A program made the position numbers and the translations under genes. Below are positions 1 through 9,573 of a DNA stretch of 64,000 nt, one piece after another. The DNA is taken from assembly GCF_007558865.1 (NCBI RefSeq), contig NZ_VLPK01000001.1, positions 1,674,001 to 1,738,000 of the forward strand, read 5' to 3'. This DNA is from Mucilaginibacter corticis (GTDB lineage: Bacteria; Bacteroidota; Bacteroidia; Sphingobacteriales; Sphingobacteriaceae). The stretch's first letter is position 1, and every line of letters begins with the position of its first letter. The notes under the pieces were generated by a model. The model ran no database searches, was not told the origin of the DNA, and worked only from the letters and a program-made list of their open reading frames with translations.

Positions 1-287
1 GATTGAGTTTTGGTGGTAGATAAAACATATTTTGTAACCTCGTTAACGCCGGGCCAATGTTGGGCATGCTCAGGCCAGTAAGATTCAAAAATGTCAAAGG
101 TATGCCTGCCCAGTAAAAGGTCGGCGCGCACCAGTTGTTTCTCCATAACTTTCCCGGAAACTTCGTCGTTATAGGTCGCGGTCCAGCCGCCATATTTAAA
201 GCCTCCTGACGGATCTTCCTGCGGGCCGCCCGGTGCCTGCATTACACCATCTAATGTAATGAATGATAAAACGGTTATTTTTCTCAT
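1..287 (-). CDS. Dihydrofolate reductase family protein (RibD C-terminal-like), partial
   Basis: The gene runs off the left edge; 95 N-terminal residues are visible. It starts MRKITVLSFITLDGVMQAPG, which matches the first strand and nucleotide-binding loop of the RibD-C/DHFR-like reductases (YyaP/YwjB type), followed by the usual GGW and LLGRHTFDIF segments. These are small NADPH-dependent reductases of mostly unknown substrate and are not the essential folA enzyme. The ATG at 287 has a strong purine-rich GGAGGA ribosome binding site (complement of 295-300), which is unusual in this window where most genes lack one. Confidence 0.8.
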   Translation of the reverse strand, partial: MRKITVLSFITLDGVMQAPGGPQEDPSGGFKYGGWTATYNDEVSGKVMEKQLVRADLLLGRHTFDIFESYWPEHAQHWPGVNEVTKYVLSTTKTQ

Positions 288-515
288 CTGATTTTCCTCC
301 TGTTGTAATTTAGTTGATCAATACAAATCTCTGCAATGATGCCATAAGGCGTACGGTGCATATGCGACTAATAACAGGGTTAAATGCGACAACCAACAAA
401 AACCAGTAGTTATACCGTGATTAATATTTACTTAATAGTAAATTTTTGCAAACAAAATTACACTGAGATTTTTTTTACTATAAAAAGCATTCATTAACCT
501 TTGCCATTTCGTCGT

Positions 516-728
516 ATGGAAGTGATTTATAACGACCTTTTAACAAGATTGAAAGATAGAGCCTGCGAGGTTCACCACCAAAAACCACACATCGAATTTA
601 TAGACAACAGATTAAACCTCTTGTGTTGTTGCGATGATTTTAAACTGGTAGTTTACAAGGAAATAATAGAAGTTCTTAGCCGACATCAAAAGCGAAAGAA
701 GATAGGAGTTTTGCGAAAGGTTGAATAA
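516..728 (+). CDS. Small conserved-looking hypothetical protein (70 aa)
   Basis: This is a 70-residue basic protein with three cysteines (one at residue 18 and a CC pair near residue 38) and a Lys/Arg-rich C-terminus. The reading frame also opens at a TTG at 501, but the ATG at 516 gives a compact start (MEVIYNDLL) and is preferred. No signal peptide or membrane segment is visible. A palindromic hairpin lies about 50 nt after the stop. I do not recognise the family; it could be a small cytoplasmic regulator, but this is not shown by the sequence. Confidence 0.45.
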   Translation: MEVIYNDLLTRLKDRACEVHHQKPHIEFIDNRLNLLCCCDDFKLVVYKEIIEVLSRHQKRKKIGVLRKVE

Positions 729-779
729 TGACATTTTGAGAATAAGTCATTATACACCAAATAGAGAGCCTACTTAAAT

Positions 780-801
780 GCCCCTGCATTAATGCAGGGG
801 C
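780..801. terminator. Perfect 22-bp palindrome, possible terminator
   Basis: Two 11-base arms (GCCCCTGCATT and its complement) abut with no loop and can form a GC-rich hairpin downstream of the small gene ending at 728. There is no T-run after it, so it may be a processing or protein-binding site rather than an intrinsic terminator. Confidence 0.4.
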
Positions 802-1202
802 TATGAGCAGAGCAATTAATACCCCTATTAACAACACAAACGCTCATTTTTTTAAGAGGGAAAACAAATATAAGGTTTTAATAATTAACGTACTTTCAAA
901 ACTAAAAGCTGTTATATATGTTTTGTTAGTTAAAGTAAACTGGGGTTCGTCAAAATCTTCTGTTTTATAGCTGGGCAATCGCTCGGCTATTTTTTTTCTG
1001 ATTTTTTTTTGACTTTAAATCAAAAAGAAAAATAATGCCCCGTCCGTATCGCACATAAGGGGCAATCCCAAGTATTGAACCCGTATTGTGATACGGATTG
1101 AAAATCAAACATAATAATAAACTATTTAATAACTATAGAAAAAACCGTTGGCTGTGGTCTAACACGTATATAGTTACCTGACAACACCAACAAGATGCAA
1201 AG

Positions 1203-1320
1203 GCTGGCGCAAGTATGCAGCGCAGGCCTGTGAGGCGGGGGTACTTGTGTCTTAAATAAATTTTTGGATAAAGGCATAAGTAGCTTTGTACCATTGCCAA
1301 CCCGACATACTTGCGCCAGC
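1203..1320. repeat. 15-bp perfect inverted repeat with an 88-bp spacer
   Basis: GCTGGCGCAAGTATG at 1203-1217 is repeated as its exact complement at 1306-1320. The patch is richer in GC than its surroundings and sits just past the 3' end of the membrane protein gene at 1354. Its nature is unknown: it may be a remnant of a small non-autonomous element or a folded RNA. Confidence 0.5.
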
Positions 1321-1353
1321 TTGAGGTTGATAACGCCGATCACAAGCTGAAAG

Positions 1354-1863
1354 TTATTTAGCTTTTAGAGCTATTGCCCTAAAATATAATACATCGACTA
1401 ACTTGGCTAAGCCAAAGATGCAGACAACTTCAGCAACAAAAAAACTAACATTATAAGATATCCTTATTACTGAACTAAACCAATTAGAAAAAAAGCTTCC
1501 AGGCGCCATTACTGTCCAAGAATATTTTAGCGCTGATGATACAATAAAAGCAATAGCAGAAGCGAGAAATAATTCGCCACTATTCTGTACATCAATGTGT
1601 ATTTTCTTATACTTAGTAGGATCTAAAAGTTTAAAATACGAAAAGCAAACCGATGCTAATGCAATTAACATTCCGAATCCCACATTGCTAAGATTAATGG
1701 TCTTATTGTCAGTACCACTGAAATATATAAACAATGCAATTCCTGAACTAATTGTGAATAGCCAAAAAGTAAAAAACATTAAATACCATGCAAGGGTTTG
1801 AAGCGCACTTCGTTTTGGATTTGCGTCAGGGTGAATATATTTATTTAAGTCTTCAATTTCCAT
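1354..1863 (-). CDS. Hypothetical four-helix membrane protein (169 aa)
   Basis: This is a 169-residue inner-membrane protein with four clear hydrophobic segments at roughly residues 25-48, 58-80, 98-116 and 135-160, and a short cytoplasmic-type N-terminus (MEIEDLNKYIHPDANPKRS). Charged loops are short, and no catalytic motif is visible. It is transcribed alone on the minus strand. I do not recognise the family. Confidence 0.6.
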   Translation of the reverse strand: MEIEDLNKYIHPDANPKRSALQTLAWYLMFFTFWLFTISSGIALFIYFSGTDNKTINLSNVGFGMLIALASVCFSYFKLLDPTKYKKIHIDVQNSGELFLASAIAFIVSSALKYSWTVMAPGSFFSNWFSSVIRISYNVSFFVAEVVCIFGLAKLVDVLYFRAIALKAK

Positions 1864-1989
1864 TTTCGGGTTAAAGTAATTAGGTGTACTGGTTAATTCG
1901 TTTATGGATTAAATATAATAATATTAATTCGTTAGAGATAAGTCAATGAATGTCTCTATAATAATATTATCAGTTGATCAGGTTATGTA

Positions 1990-2019
1990 GAGATTGCTTC
2001 GTTCCTCGCAGCAATGACG
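1990..2019. repeat. Dispersed intergenic repeat (AGATTGCTTCGTTCCTCGC type)
   Basis: The sequence AGATTGCTTCGTTCCTCGCA followed by GCAATGACG is a variant of a short repeat widely scattered between genes in Bacteroidota and other bacteria (read on the other strand as CGTCATTGC...GAGGAACGAAGCAATCT). It is seen here once. Confidence 0.6.
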
Positions 2020-2156
2020 GCTTGGAGAGAGTCAAAGCTAGGTCATGACAGTACAGGATGGATTATCATTTCCTTAACATTATGTTTGGTAAACTGTAAT
2101 TTACCAGGATTATGGTGTTATTGTAAACCAATTAAATTCTTAATAAATAATAAATC

Positions 2157-5100
2157 ATGAGCTTAAACAAGGCCGCATTGCTTAGATCTTTTTTTGTTTG
2201 TCTGTTGTTTTCTGCGGGTTTTACTACCGGCAGCAGGGCGCAGGTTAAAGCCGTACCTAACTCGGCAATGACCAATTTTAAATCCATCGAAACCGGGTTT
2301 ATCACCGTTCCTGATAATATCCAAACCAGCGTGTACTGGTACTGGCTGTCAGACAATATCTCAAAAGAAGGCGTGATCAAAGACCTTGAAGCCATGAAAC
2401 GGGTGGGCATTAACCGCGCCTTTATCGGCAACATCGGTATTGACGATATGCCCTTTGGCAAGGTAAAGATCTTTACACCCGAGTGGTGGGACATTATCCA
2501 CACCGCCCTAAAAACGGCCACCCGCTTAAATATAGAGATAGGCCTGTTTAACAGCCCGGGCTGGAGCCAGTCGGGTGGGCCATGGGTTAAGCCGGGGCAG
2601 GCCATGCGCTACTTAACTTCGTCGCAAACCATGGTAAAGGGGCCGCTGGCGTTTAATAAAATGCTGGACAAGCCTGTGCCGGTTTTCCAGGATGTAAAGG
2701 TGATAGCGTATCCCGTGGCTGATGGTTTCGGCCAAAGCATCAGCGATCTGAAGCCCACGCTGTCATCCGTGCCGTCGGCCGAGTCGTTAAATAACCTGAT
2801 GGACAATGACGAGGCTACCAGCGTAAAAATTCCGCGTGGTGCGCCCTTCGCGTTAAGCATCAGCACGCCGCAGGCCTTTACCGCCCGCAGTATCCTGTTT
2901 ACCCCGGCTCATGAGGGTTTAAGCTTTGAGGGCGAGATCCAGGCTAAGGTGAACGGCGAGTTTACCACTGTTAAGCATTTCTCGGTTGATCGTGGCAATA
3001 CGGCCTTGAACGTGGGCTTTTCGCCTTATGGTCCTGCCGCTATTTCTATCCCGGCCACTACCGCTACCGATTTCAGGGTAGTGTTTAACCGCGTGTCTGA
3101 CAACTGTAAGATCGCCGAGATCAAGCTGTCGGCTACGCCGATGGTAGAGAACTACATCGAAAAAACAGAAGCCAAAATGTGGCAAACCCCGCACCCGTTC
3201 TGGGATGCTTACCAATGGGTACCGCAGCCGGTGGTTGATAATGATAAATATGTGGTCGACCCCGCCAAGGTGATAGACATTTCAAAATACATGGCTGCCG
3301 ACGGTACCCTGAACTGGAACGTGCCTGCCGGCAACTGGATCATTGAGCGCAGCGGCATGACGCCGACCGGCGTGAAAAATTCACCTGCTACGCCTGAGGG
3401 CACAGGGCTGGAAACCGATAAAATGAGTACCACCCATATTGCCGCTCACTTTAACGCGTTTTTAGGTGAGATCATGAAACGCATCCCTGCCGAAGACCGC
3501 AAAACCTGGAAGGTTACGGTTGAGGACAGCTACGAAACCGGCGGCCAGAACTGGACCGACGAGCTGATCAATGAGTTTAAGCAAACTTACCATTACGACC
3601 CGGTGCCGTTTATCCCGGTGATGCAGGGCAAGGTGGTGGGCAGCGAAGACCAGTCCGACCGTTTCTTATGGGACTTGCGCCGCCTGATAGCTGATGATGT
3701 ATCCTACAAATACGTGGGCGGCCTGCGCGACATCAGTCATCAATATGGACTTACCACCTGGTTAGAAAATTACGGGCACTGGGGCTATCCCGGTGAGTTC
3801 CTGCAATATGGCGGACAGTCGGACGAGATAGGCGGCGAGTTTTGGAGCGAGGGCGACCTGGGCGATATTGAAAACAAAGCGGCTTCATCATCGGCACATA
3901 TCTACGGTAAAACCAAGGTGTCGGCCGAGTCATTTACCGCTGCCGGCGACGCGTTTGCAAGATACCCTGCCATGTTTAAAAAGCGCGGCGACCGTTTCTT
4001 TACCGAAGGCATTAACAACACGCTGTTACACGTTTACGTAGAGCAGCCCGAAGATAAGCCGGTGGGCCTGAACACCTGGTTCGGGGTTGAGTTTAACCGA
4101 CTAAACACCTGGTTCTTTGATATGGATGTATTCTTGAAATATTCTAAGCGGTGTAACATGATGCTGCAGCAAGGCATCTACGTAGCCGATGTAGCTTACT
4201 TTATAGGCGAGGATGCCCCGAAAATGACCGGCGTGGTTGACCCGGCTTTGCCGCAGGGTTACTCATTCGATTATATTAACGGCGAGGTGATCAAAACACG
4301 CATAACCGTTAAGGATGGTAAACTAACCTTGCCAAACGGCATTAACTATAGCATATTGGTATTGCCAAAGCTGGAAACTATCCGCCCGGAATTGCTTGCC
4401 AAACTAAAGGACCTGGTAGCACAAGGCGCGGTTATATTAGGGCCTAAGCCAAGCAGGTCGCCAAGTATGCAGGGTTACCCGCAGGCTGATAAACAGGTGC
4501 AATCACTGGCGGATGAGCTTTGGGGTAAGATAGATGGTACTACTGTTAAGGTGAATCATTACGGCAAAGGAATGGTGCTTTCGGGCATGGATATGCAGCA
4601 GGCGCTTGACCTGGTTAAGGTGGTGCCTGACGCCAAAGTAACACAAAGCGATTCGATTCTGTTCATTCACCGCGCGGCAGATGGCGGGTCGATCTATTTT
4701 GTATCCAACCAAAAAACAAAAACGGTAAATATCTCACCTCAGTTCAGGATCAGCGGCAAACAACCCGAACTATGGAACGCGGTTACCGGCGATATCCGCA
4801 GCCTGCCGTCTTATTACCAGGCCAACGGTACAACTACCGTTCCGTTAAAACTGGCGCCTTATGAAAGCGCTTTCATTGTATTCAGGAAAGATGGGGTGAA
4901 GAAAGATACCAGTCGTTCAAACTATCCGCAGGCAAGCAAAAGCATCGCCATAAATAAACCATGGACAGTAAACTTTGATAGCAAAATGCGCGGCCCTGCA
5001 AAACCGGTAGTGTTTGAAACGCTGACAGATTGGTCGAAGAGTAACAATGATAGTATAAAGTACTATTCAGGAACGGCTTTTTACCATAATAAGTTTAATA

Positions 5101-5420
5101 TAGCTACTTTAGCAAAAGGAACCAATTATATACTCGACCTGGGATTGGCCCGGGCCATTGCAAAAGTTAAGGTAAACGGCATTGACGTTGGCGGTGCATG
5201 GACACCTCCTTACCAGTTGGATATTACCAGGGCGCTAAAACCCGGTACAAACACCATTGAGGTAAAGGTGGTGAATACATGGGTTAACCGTTTGATAGGC
5301 GATAGCAAACTGCCTGTCGAGCAAAGAAAGGCAACGGCAATAGTAATGCCTAACATGGGTAGAGGCTTAGAGTCGTCGGGATTATTGGGTCCGGTAAAAG
5401 TATCGTTAGTAAAATATTAG
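2157..5420 (+). CDS. Secreted glycoside hydrolase, GH106 (alpha-L-rhamnosidase-like)
   Basis: This 1087-residue exported enzyme has a signal peptide at residues 1-29 (ending SRAQ). The conserved N-terminal block around SVYWYWLSDNISKEGVIKD, then GINRAFIGNIG and FNSPGWSQSGG, is typical of the large GH106-type alpha-L-rhamnosidases, which remove terminal rhamnose from pectin (rhamnogalacturonan) and similar glycans. The last ~150 residues form a GH2-like sugar-binding jelly roll (ILDLGLARAIAKVKVNG, then a GGAWTPPYQLDI segment). The length fits the family. It is the first gene of a three-gene same-strand set of secreted hydrolases (36 bp to the next). Substrate is inferred from family only. A TATGTTTG box at 2081-2088 is a possible -7 element. 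Confidence 0.85.
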   Translation: MSLNKAALLRSFFVCLLFSAGFTTGSRAQVKAVPNSAMTNFKSIETGFITVPDNIQTSVYWYWLSDNISKEGVIKDLEAMKRVGINRAFIGNIGIDDMPFGKVKIFTPEWWDIIHTALKTATRLNIEIGLFNSPGWSQSGGPWVKPGQAMRYLTSSQTMVKGPLAFNKMLDKPVPVFQDVKVIAYPVADGFGQSISDLKPTLSSVPSAESLNNLMDNDEATSVKIPRGAPFALSISTPQAFTARSILFTPAHEGLSFEGEIQAKVNGEFTTVKHFSVDRGNTALNVGFSPYGPAAISIPATTATDFRVVFNRVSDNCKIAEIKLSATPMVENYIEKTEAKMWQTPHPFWDAYQWVPQPVVDNDKYVVDPAKVIDISKYMAADGTLNWNVPAGNWIIERSGMTPTGVKNSPATPEGTGLETDKMSTTHIAAHFNAFLGEIMKRIPAEDRKTWKVTVEDSYETGGQNWTDELINEFKQTYHYDPVPFIPVMQGKVVGSEDQSDRFLWDLRRLIADDVSYKYVGGLRDISHQYGLTTWLENYGHWGYPGEFLQYGGQSDEIGGEFWSEGDLGDIENKAASSSAHIYGKTKVSAESFTAAGDAFARYPAMFKKRGDRFFTEGINNTLLHVYVEQPEDKPVGLNTWFGVEFNRLNTWFFDMDVFLKYSKRCNMMLQQGIYVADVAYFIGEDAPKMTGVVDPALPQGYSFDYINGEVIKTRITVKDGKLTLPNGINYSILVLPKLETIRPELLAKLKDLVAQGAVILGPKPSRSPSMQGYPQADKQVQSLADELWGKIDGTTVKVNHYGKGMVLSGMDMQQALDLVKVVPDAKVTQSDSILFIHRAADGGSIYFVSNQKTKTVNISPQFRISGKQPELWNAVTGDIRSLPSYYQANGTTTVPLKLAPYESAFIVFRKDGVKKDTSRSNYPQASKSIAINKPWTVNFDSKMRGPAKPVVFETLTDWSKSNNDSIKYYSGTAFYHNKFNIATLAKGTNYILDLGLARAIAKVKVNGIDVGGAWTPPYQLDITRALKPGTNTIEVKVVNTWVNRLIGDSKLPVEQRKATAIVMPNMGRGLESSGLLGPVKVSLVKY

Positions 5421-5455
5421 CGCTGTTGCGTTAATAAGGATAAACCCCAATTACC

Positions 5456-7789
5456 ATGATATCTATAAAAAGATCTCTGTTGATTGCCGGGCTTTTGGGC
5501 CCGGCGTTTTTACCGGTTAACGCACAACAAAACAAACAACCCGTTGATTATGCCGACCCGCTGTTGGGTACGTCCGAATCGCGCTGGATGCTGAACCCCG
5601 GTGCAACCATGCCGTTTGGTATGGTACAGCTTGCGCCCGATAACCAGGAGGCGGTTTGGAAATCAGGGTATGAATATTCTATTAACAATATTGGCGGGTT
5701 CAGTCATATCCACTCGTGGACTATGGCCGGCTTGTCTGTAATGCCAACCGTTGGCGTATTAAATATTAAGCGCGGATCGGCCGATAACCCTACTACAGGT
5801 TGGACAACCGGCTATCGCTCGCGCATTTATAAGGAAACCGAGAAAGCAAGCCCGGGTTACTATGCCGTTAAACTGATGAACGGCGATATCACGACGGAAC
5901 TTACCAGCACCACGCGTGCCGGTTTTTTCAGGTTTAGCTATCCTACAGACCTGGACGCGCACATACTCTTTAACCTGGACGTTCCTTTTGAAAACACCGC
6001 CGAGATCCTGGATGCCAAATTCACCAAAGTAAGCGATACTGAAATAGAAGGCTACTCGCACCAGAAATGGGGCTGGCAGGAATATACCGTACACTTTGTG
6101 GCGCGCTTTGATAAACCCATGAAAGGCTTTGGCTGCTGGCAGGGGGATAAAATTTCAAAAGACGTTAAAGAACTATCGCGCAAAGGTAAAATGGGTGCTT
6201 ATGCTGATTTTAAAACCACAGCCGGCGAAGTAATTCAACTACAGACCGCTATATCACTGGTTAGTATTGAACAGGCGCGCCTTAACCTTAAAACCGAAAT
6301 GGATCCGTTTAAGTGGAGTTTTGACGCGGTACATAACAACGCCCGCACGGTTTGGAACAACCTGTTAGGTAAAATAAAGATTGAAGGTAGTACAGAGGAA
6401 AATAGGAAGAAGTTTTACAGCAACCTGTACCGCTCGTATGTGGCGCGCACTACCTGGAGCGATGTGAATGGTAAGTGGATAGACCCTAATGAGGTAGAGC
6501 GGCAATCAAAACCTGATTCGCCCATCCTTGGATCAGACGCGTTTTGGAATACCTTCTGGAACCTGAACCAGCTATGGACCCTGGTAAACCCGGATGTCGC
6601 CAGTAAATGGACACGCTCTTTCTTGGAGATCTATAAATACGGCGGCTGGCTGCCCAAAGGCCCGGCGGGTATAGAGTACTCGGGTATTATGGAGGCCGAG
6701 CATGAGATCGCGCTGATCACCAGTTCCTACCAGAAAGGCATCCGCGATTTTGATACTAACTTAGCTTTTGAGGCGATGATGCACCAGCAAACTACACCAG
6801 GCGTGGTAACTCCCGAGGGCGGATTTGCGGGCAATAAATATTATAAATCATACCTTGAGCTGGGTTATGTACCAACCGAAGACGGGCAGGTATCAAACAC
6901 CTTAGAATATGCTTATGACGATTGGTGCGTGGGCCAATTTGCCAAAGCCATAGGCAAAACCAAAGAGGCCGATATGTTTATGAAACGTGCGGATAACTTT
7001 AAAAATGTATGGGACCCATCGGTGAAATACATCCGCATGAAACACCGCGACGGCACCTGGGAGAAAAACTGGAGCCCGCTTTGTTGTACGGCGTTTGACG
7101 GCCCCGGCTACCTTGAAGGCAATGCCTGGCAATACAGCTTTTTTAAACCGCATGATGTTCAAGGTATCATTAACCTGATGGGTAAGGACGAGTTTAACAA
7201 CCGCCTTGACTCGGGTTTTGTAAAATCATCAAAATTTAATTTTAACGCCGATGGCGATATGTATGACCTGGTGCCGGTAAACCACGGCAACCAACCAAAT
7301 ATGCAGGCGGCCTGGCTGTTTAATTATTCGGGTAAACCCTGGCTAACCCAAAAATGGACAAGGGCCATTATGGATCAGTACTACGGCTCAACACCGTATC
7401 ATGGCTGGTTGGGTGACGAGGACGAGGGCCAGATGGGGTCATGGTTTGTGATGGCGGCAATGGGTTTATTTGAAACCGATGGCGGCGCATCGATCAAACC
7501 ATTTTATGAGATAGGCAGCCCGCTGTTTCCTAAAGTTACCATTACCTTGGATAATCATTATTATAAAGGGAAAACATTTACCATTGAGGCGCAGAATACA
7601 TCCAAGGTGAATAAATATATCCAGTCGGCTACATTTAACGGTAAACCGTTAAACAAGCCGTGGGTTTATCACCAGGACGTAGTGAACGGCGGTAAACTGG
7701 TGTTAATAATGGGCCCAAAACCAAATATGAATTGGGGCAGCAAGCCCGGCGATGCGCCGCCGTCAATGTCGGCAGCTACTAATAACTAA
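5456..7789 (+). CDS. Secreted GH92 family glycosyl hydrolase (alpha-mannosidase-like)
   Basis: This 777-residue protein has a signal peptide at residues 1-23 (PVNAQ). The GH92 signature is clear: LNPGATMPFGMVQLAPDN near the N-terminus, GFSHIHS, a long (alpha/alpha)6 barrel, an IMEAEHEI segment that probably holds the general acid, and GWLGDEDEGQMGSWFVMAAM near the end carrying the paired acidic residues. GH92 enzymes are calcium-dependent exo-alpha-mannosidases, and Bacteroidota encode many. The N-terminal motif (DPLLGTSESRWMLNPGA) differs from the common GTDGHTYPGA form, so specificity may differ from classical alpha-1,2-mannosidases. It lies between a GH106-like and a DUF5060 enzyme, 2 bp from the latter. 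Confidence 0.88.
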   Translation: MISIKRSLLIAGLLGPAFLPVNAQQNKQPVDYADPLLGTSESRWMLNPGATMPFGMVQLAPDNQEAVWKSGYEYSINNIGGFSHIHSWTMAGLSVMPTVGVLNIKRGSADNPTTGWTTGYRSRIYKETEKASPGYYAVKLMNGDITTELTSTTRAGFFRFSYPTDLDAHILFNLDVPFENTAEILDAKFTKVSDTEIEGYSHQKWGWQEYTVHFVARFDKPMKGFGCWQGDKISKDVKELSRKGKMGAYADFKTTAGEVIQLQTAISLVSIEQARLNLKTEMDPFKWSFDAVHNNARTVWNNLLGKIKIEGSTEENRKKFYSNLYRSYVARTTWSDVNGKWIDPNEVERQSKPDSPILGSDAFWNTFWNLNQLWTLVNPDVASKWTRSFLEIYKYGGWLPKGPAGIEYSGIMEAEHEIALITSSYQKGIRDFDTNLAFEAMMHQQTTPGVVTPEGGFAGNKYYKSYLELGYVPTEDGQVSNTLEYAYDDWCVGQFAKAIGKTKEADMFMKRADNFKNVWDPSVKYIRMKHRDGTWEKNWSPLCCTAFDGPGYLEGNAWQYSFFKPHDVQGIINLMGKDEFNNRLDSGFVKSSKFNFNADGDMYDLVPVNHGNQPNMQAAWLFNYSGKPWLTQKWTRAIMDQYYGSTPYHGWLGDEDEGQMGSWFVMAAMGLFETDGGASIKPFYEIGSPLFPKVTITLDNHYYKGKTFTIEAQNTSKVNKYIQSATFNGKPLNKPWVYHQDVVNGGKLVLIMGPKPNMNWGSKPGDAPPSMSAATNN

Positions 7790-7791
7790 AT

Positions 7792-9447
7792 ATGAAAAAT
7801 AAGATCTACCTGGCAACCGCTTTATTATGCGCGGCAATTTCGGTTCATGCGCAAACCATTAATACCGTAAAACAGATCACTGCAAAACCACAGCTTTATA
7901 CCAAAACAGAATTTGATATAGCGCTAACTGCCGATTGGCAAAATCCATACTTGCAGGAAGATGTAGCGCTGGATATGGTACTGCATACGCCATCAGGCAA
8001 AAAACTGGTATTGCCCTGTTATTATGAGTCGGGTGACAGCGGCAAGCAATCACTTTGGAAAGCCCGTTTTGCGCCGCAGGAAAAAGGGAAGTACACTTAT
8101 ACTTTTGAGTTTAGCAAGGCAGAGCATGTAGCATCGCGATCAAAAGAGGGCTCATTTATTGTTGGCCAATCAGGTAAAAGCGGTTTCCTTCACTTAAAAA
8201 ATAACTGGGAGTTTCGGTTTGATAACGGCAAGGCTTTCCGTGGCATCGGCGAGAATATTGGCTGGGAATCGCGCAAGAGCGACGACTCTAAATTTTTCAG
8301 CGAACTGCATCAAAAACCTAAGTATGATTACGAATACATGCTGCCCGCGCTGGCAAAGCATGGCGGTAATTTTTTCCGCACCTGGATCTGTCAATTTAAT
8401 TTGCCCTTAGACTGGCACCGCGATTTTAATAGCAACCGTTATGAACCGTCGGACGCTTACTATAACCCCAGCGCCATCAAAAAGATCGACCGCATGTTCA
8501 ACTTATGCGATTCGCTGGGTTTGTATGTAATGCTGACATTGGGTACAGGCAATTACAATATCCATGATGGCGGCTTCTCGCCATCGGCTGCTGATTTTTT
8601 TGTGAACCCCAAATCAAAGCAGCGTTATAAAAACCGGCTGCGCTATTTCGTAGCCCGCTGGGGATACAGTACCAGTGTTGGCGCCTGGGAGTTTTTTAAT
8701 GAGGTGGATAATGTACAGTTCGGCAATAGAAATAAACCCATCAGTGCTGACTCGATTGTTAACTGGCACGATGAGATGAGTACTTATATAAAAAGCATTG
8801 ACCCGTACAATCACCTCACCACTACCAGTATTTCGCACCGCGACCTGAAAGGTTTGAACTCGTTGCCGCACATGGATTTTAACCAGAAACATATTTATAA
8901 AAACACCACCGCAATTCCGCAGGCAATTATCGATTACGAGAAAAACTTCAACAAGCCTTATGTAATTGGCGAGTATAGTTATGAATGGGACTGGTCGAAA
9001 AACTTTGATGATTTTGCGGGTGAAATGGACAGCGACTACAAGCGCGGCTTATGGTATGGCTTATTCAACCCGACCCCGATATTGCCCATGAGCTGGTGGT
9101 GGGAGTATTTTGATAATCGTAAAACAGATGAATATTTGAAAAAGATCCGCCAGATATCTGACCGGATGCTGGCTGCCGCAAACGGTTCTTTTGAGAAAAT
9201 CCCGGTAACCCCATCAGCAGAAGGTATCATAACCTATGGCGTTAAATGCGGTGGTAAAACATTTGTTTACGCTTATAATCCGTCATCAACAGAAAAAAAG
9301 ACCAGCCTGGCTTTTGATCTTAAAGGCAAGCCGGTTAGTGCCGAAATATTTGATTGTGAAAGCGGGGAAACTAAAAGAACAACCGCGCCAAATGATATAG
9401 TACTACTGGCGAAAAGCGATGTGATATTGATTGTCAACGGGAAATAG
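7792..9447 (+). CDS. Secreted DUF5060 / GH5-like glycoside hydrolase
   Basis: This 551-residue protein has a signal peptide (residues 1-20, ending VHA-Q). An N-terminal immunoglobulin-like DUF5060 domain (about residues 25-115, with the LHTPSGKKLVLPCYY strand pattern) is followed by a TIM-barrel. The barrel shows the clan GH-A hallmarks: WEFFNEVDN (asparagine-glutamate pair, acid/base) and KPYVIGEYSYEWDWS (probable nucleophile Glu). A small beta domain closes the protein. It starts 2 bp after the GH92 stop, so the three hydrolases probably form one transcript. The exact substrate (mannan, galactan or other) cannot be told from the sequence. Confidence 0.8.
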   Translation: MKNKIYLATALLCAAISVHAQTINTVKQITAKPQLYTKTEFDIALTADWQNPYLQEDVALDMVLHTPSGKKLVLPCYYESGDSGKQSLWKARFAPQEKGKYTYTFEFSKAEHVASRSKEGSFIVGQSGKSGFLHLKNNWEFRFDNGKAFRGIGENIGWESRKSDDSKFFSELHQKPKYDYEYMLPALAKHGGNFFRTWICQFNLPLDWHRDFNSNRYEPSDAYYNPSAIKKIDRMFNLCDSLGLYVMLTLGTGNYNIHDGGFSPSAADFFVNPKSKQRYKNRLRYFVARWGYSTSVGAWEFFNEVDNVQFGNRNKPISADSIVNWHDEMSTYIKSIDPYNHLTTTSISHRDLKGLNSLPHMDFNQKHIYKNTTAIPQAIIDYEKNFNKPYVIGEYSYEWDWSKNFDDFAGEMDSDYKRGLWYGLFNPTPILPMSWWWEYFDNRKTDEYLKKIRQISDRMLAAANGSFEKIPVTPSAEGIITYGVKCGGKTFVYAYNPSSTEKKTSLAFDLKGKPVSAEIFDCESGETKRTTAPNDIVLLAKSDVILIVNGK

Positions 9448-9573
9448 AGGTTATTAGTCAATTTTTTTGCTGCGCTGTAACATCAAAGTGTATTAATGTG
9501 GATAACACTTTTAATGCCATTTTAAGGTAAGGATAGTGTGTCGTTATTTGCAATTCTGCTAAAATGGGGTTGC

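Larger units (their letters stand above)
729..1353. other. Intergenic stretch without a convincing gene
   Basis: This 625-bp stretch holds the palindrome at 780, AT-rich low-complexity sequence with T-runs near 985-1010, and a GC-richer patch at about 1195-1340 containing a 15-bp inverted repeat. A 73-codon open frame on the minus strand (1122-1343) crosses that patch, but it is odd in composition and resembles no family I know. Confidence 0.5.

Noticed and set aside
1122..1343. 73-codon open frame on the minus strand
   Set aside because: It spans the GC-rich inverted-repeat patch, has odd composition and no recognisable domain; it is more likely a chance frame in a repeat remnant.
1150..1345. 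Possible integron attC-like site around the inverted repeat
   Set aside because: A GTCTAAC-like box is present at one side, but no matching GTTRRRY box and no attC spacing or integron integrase; not supported.
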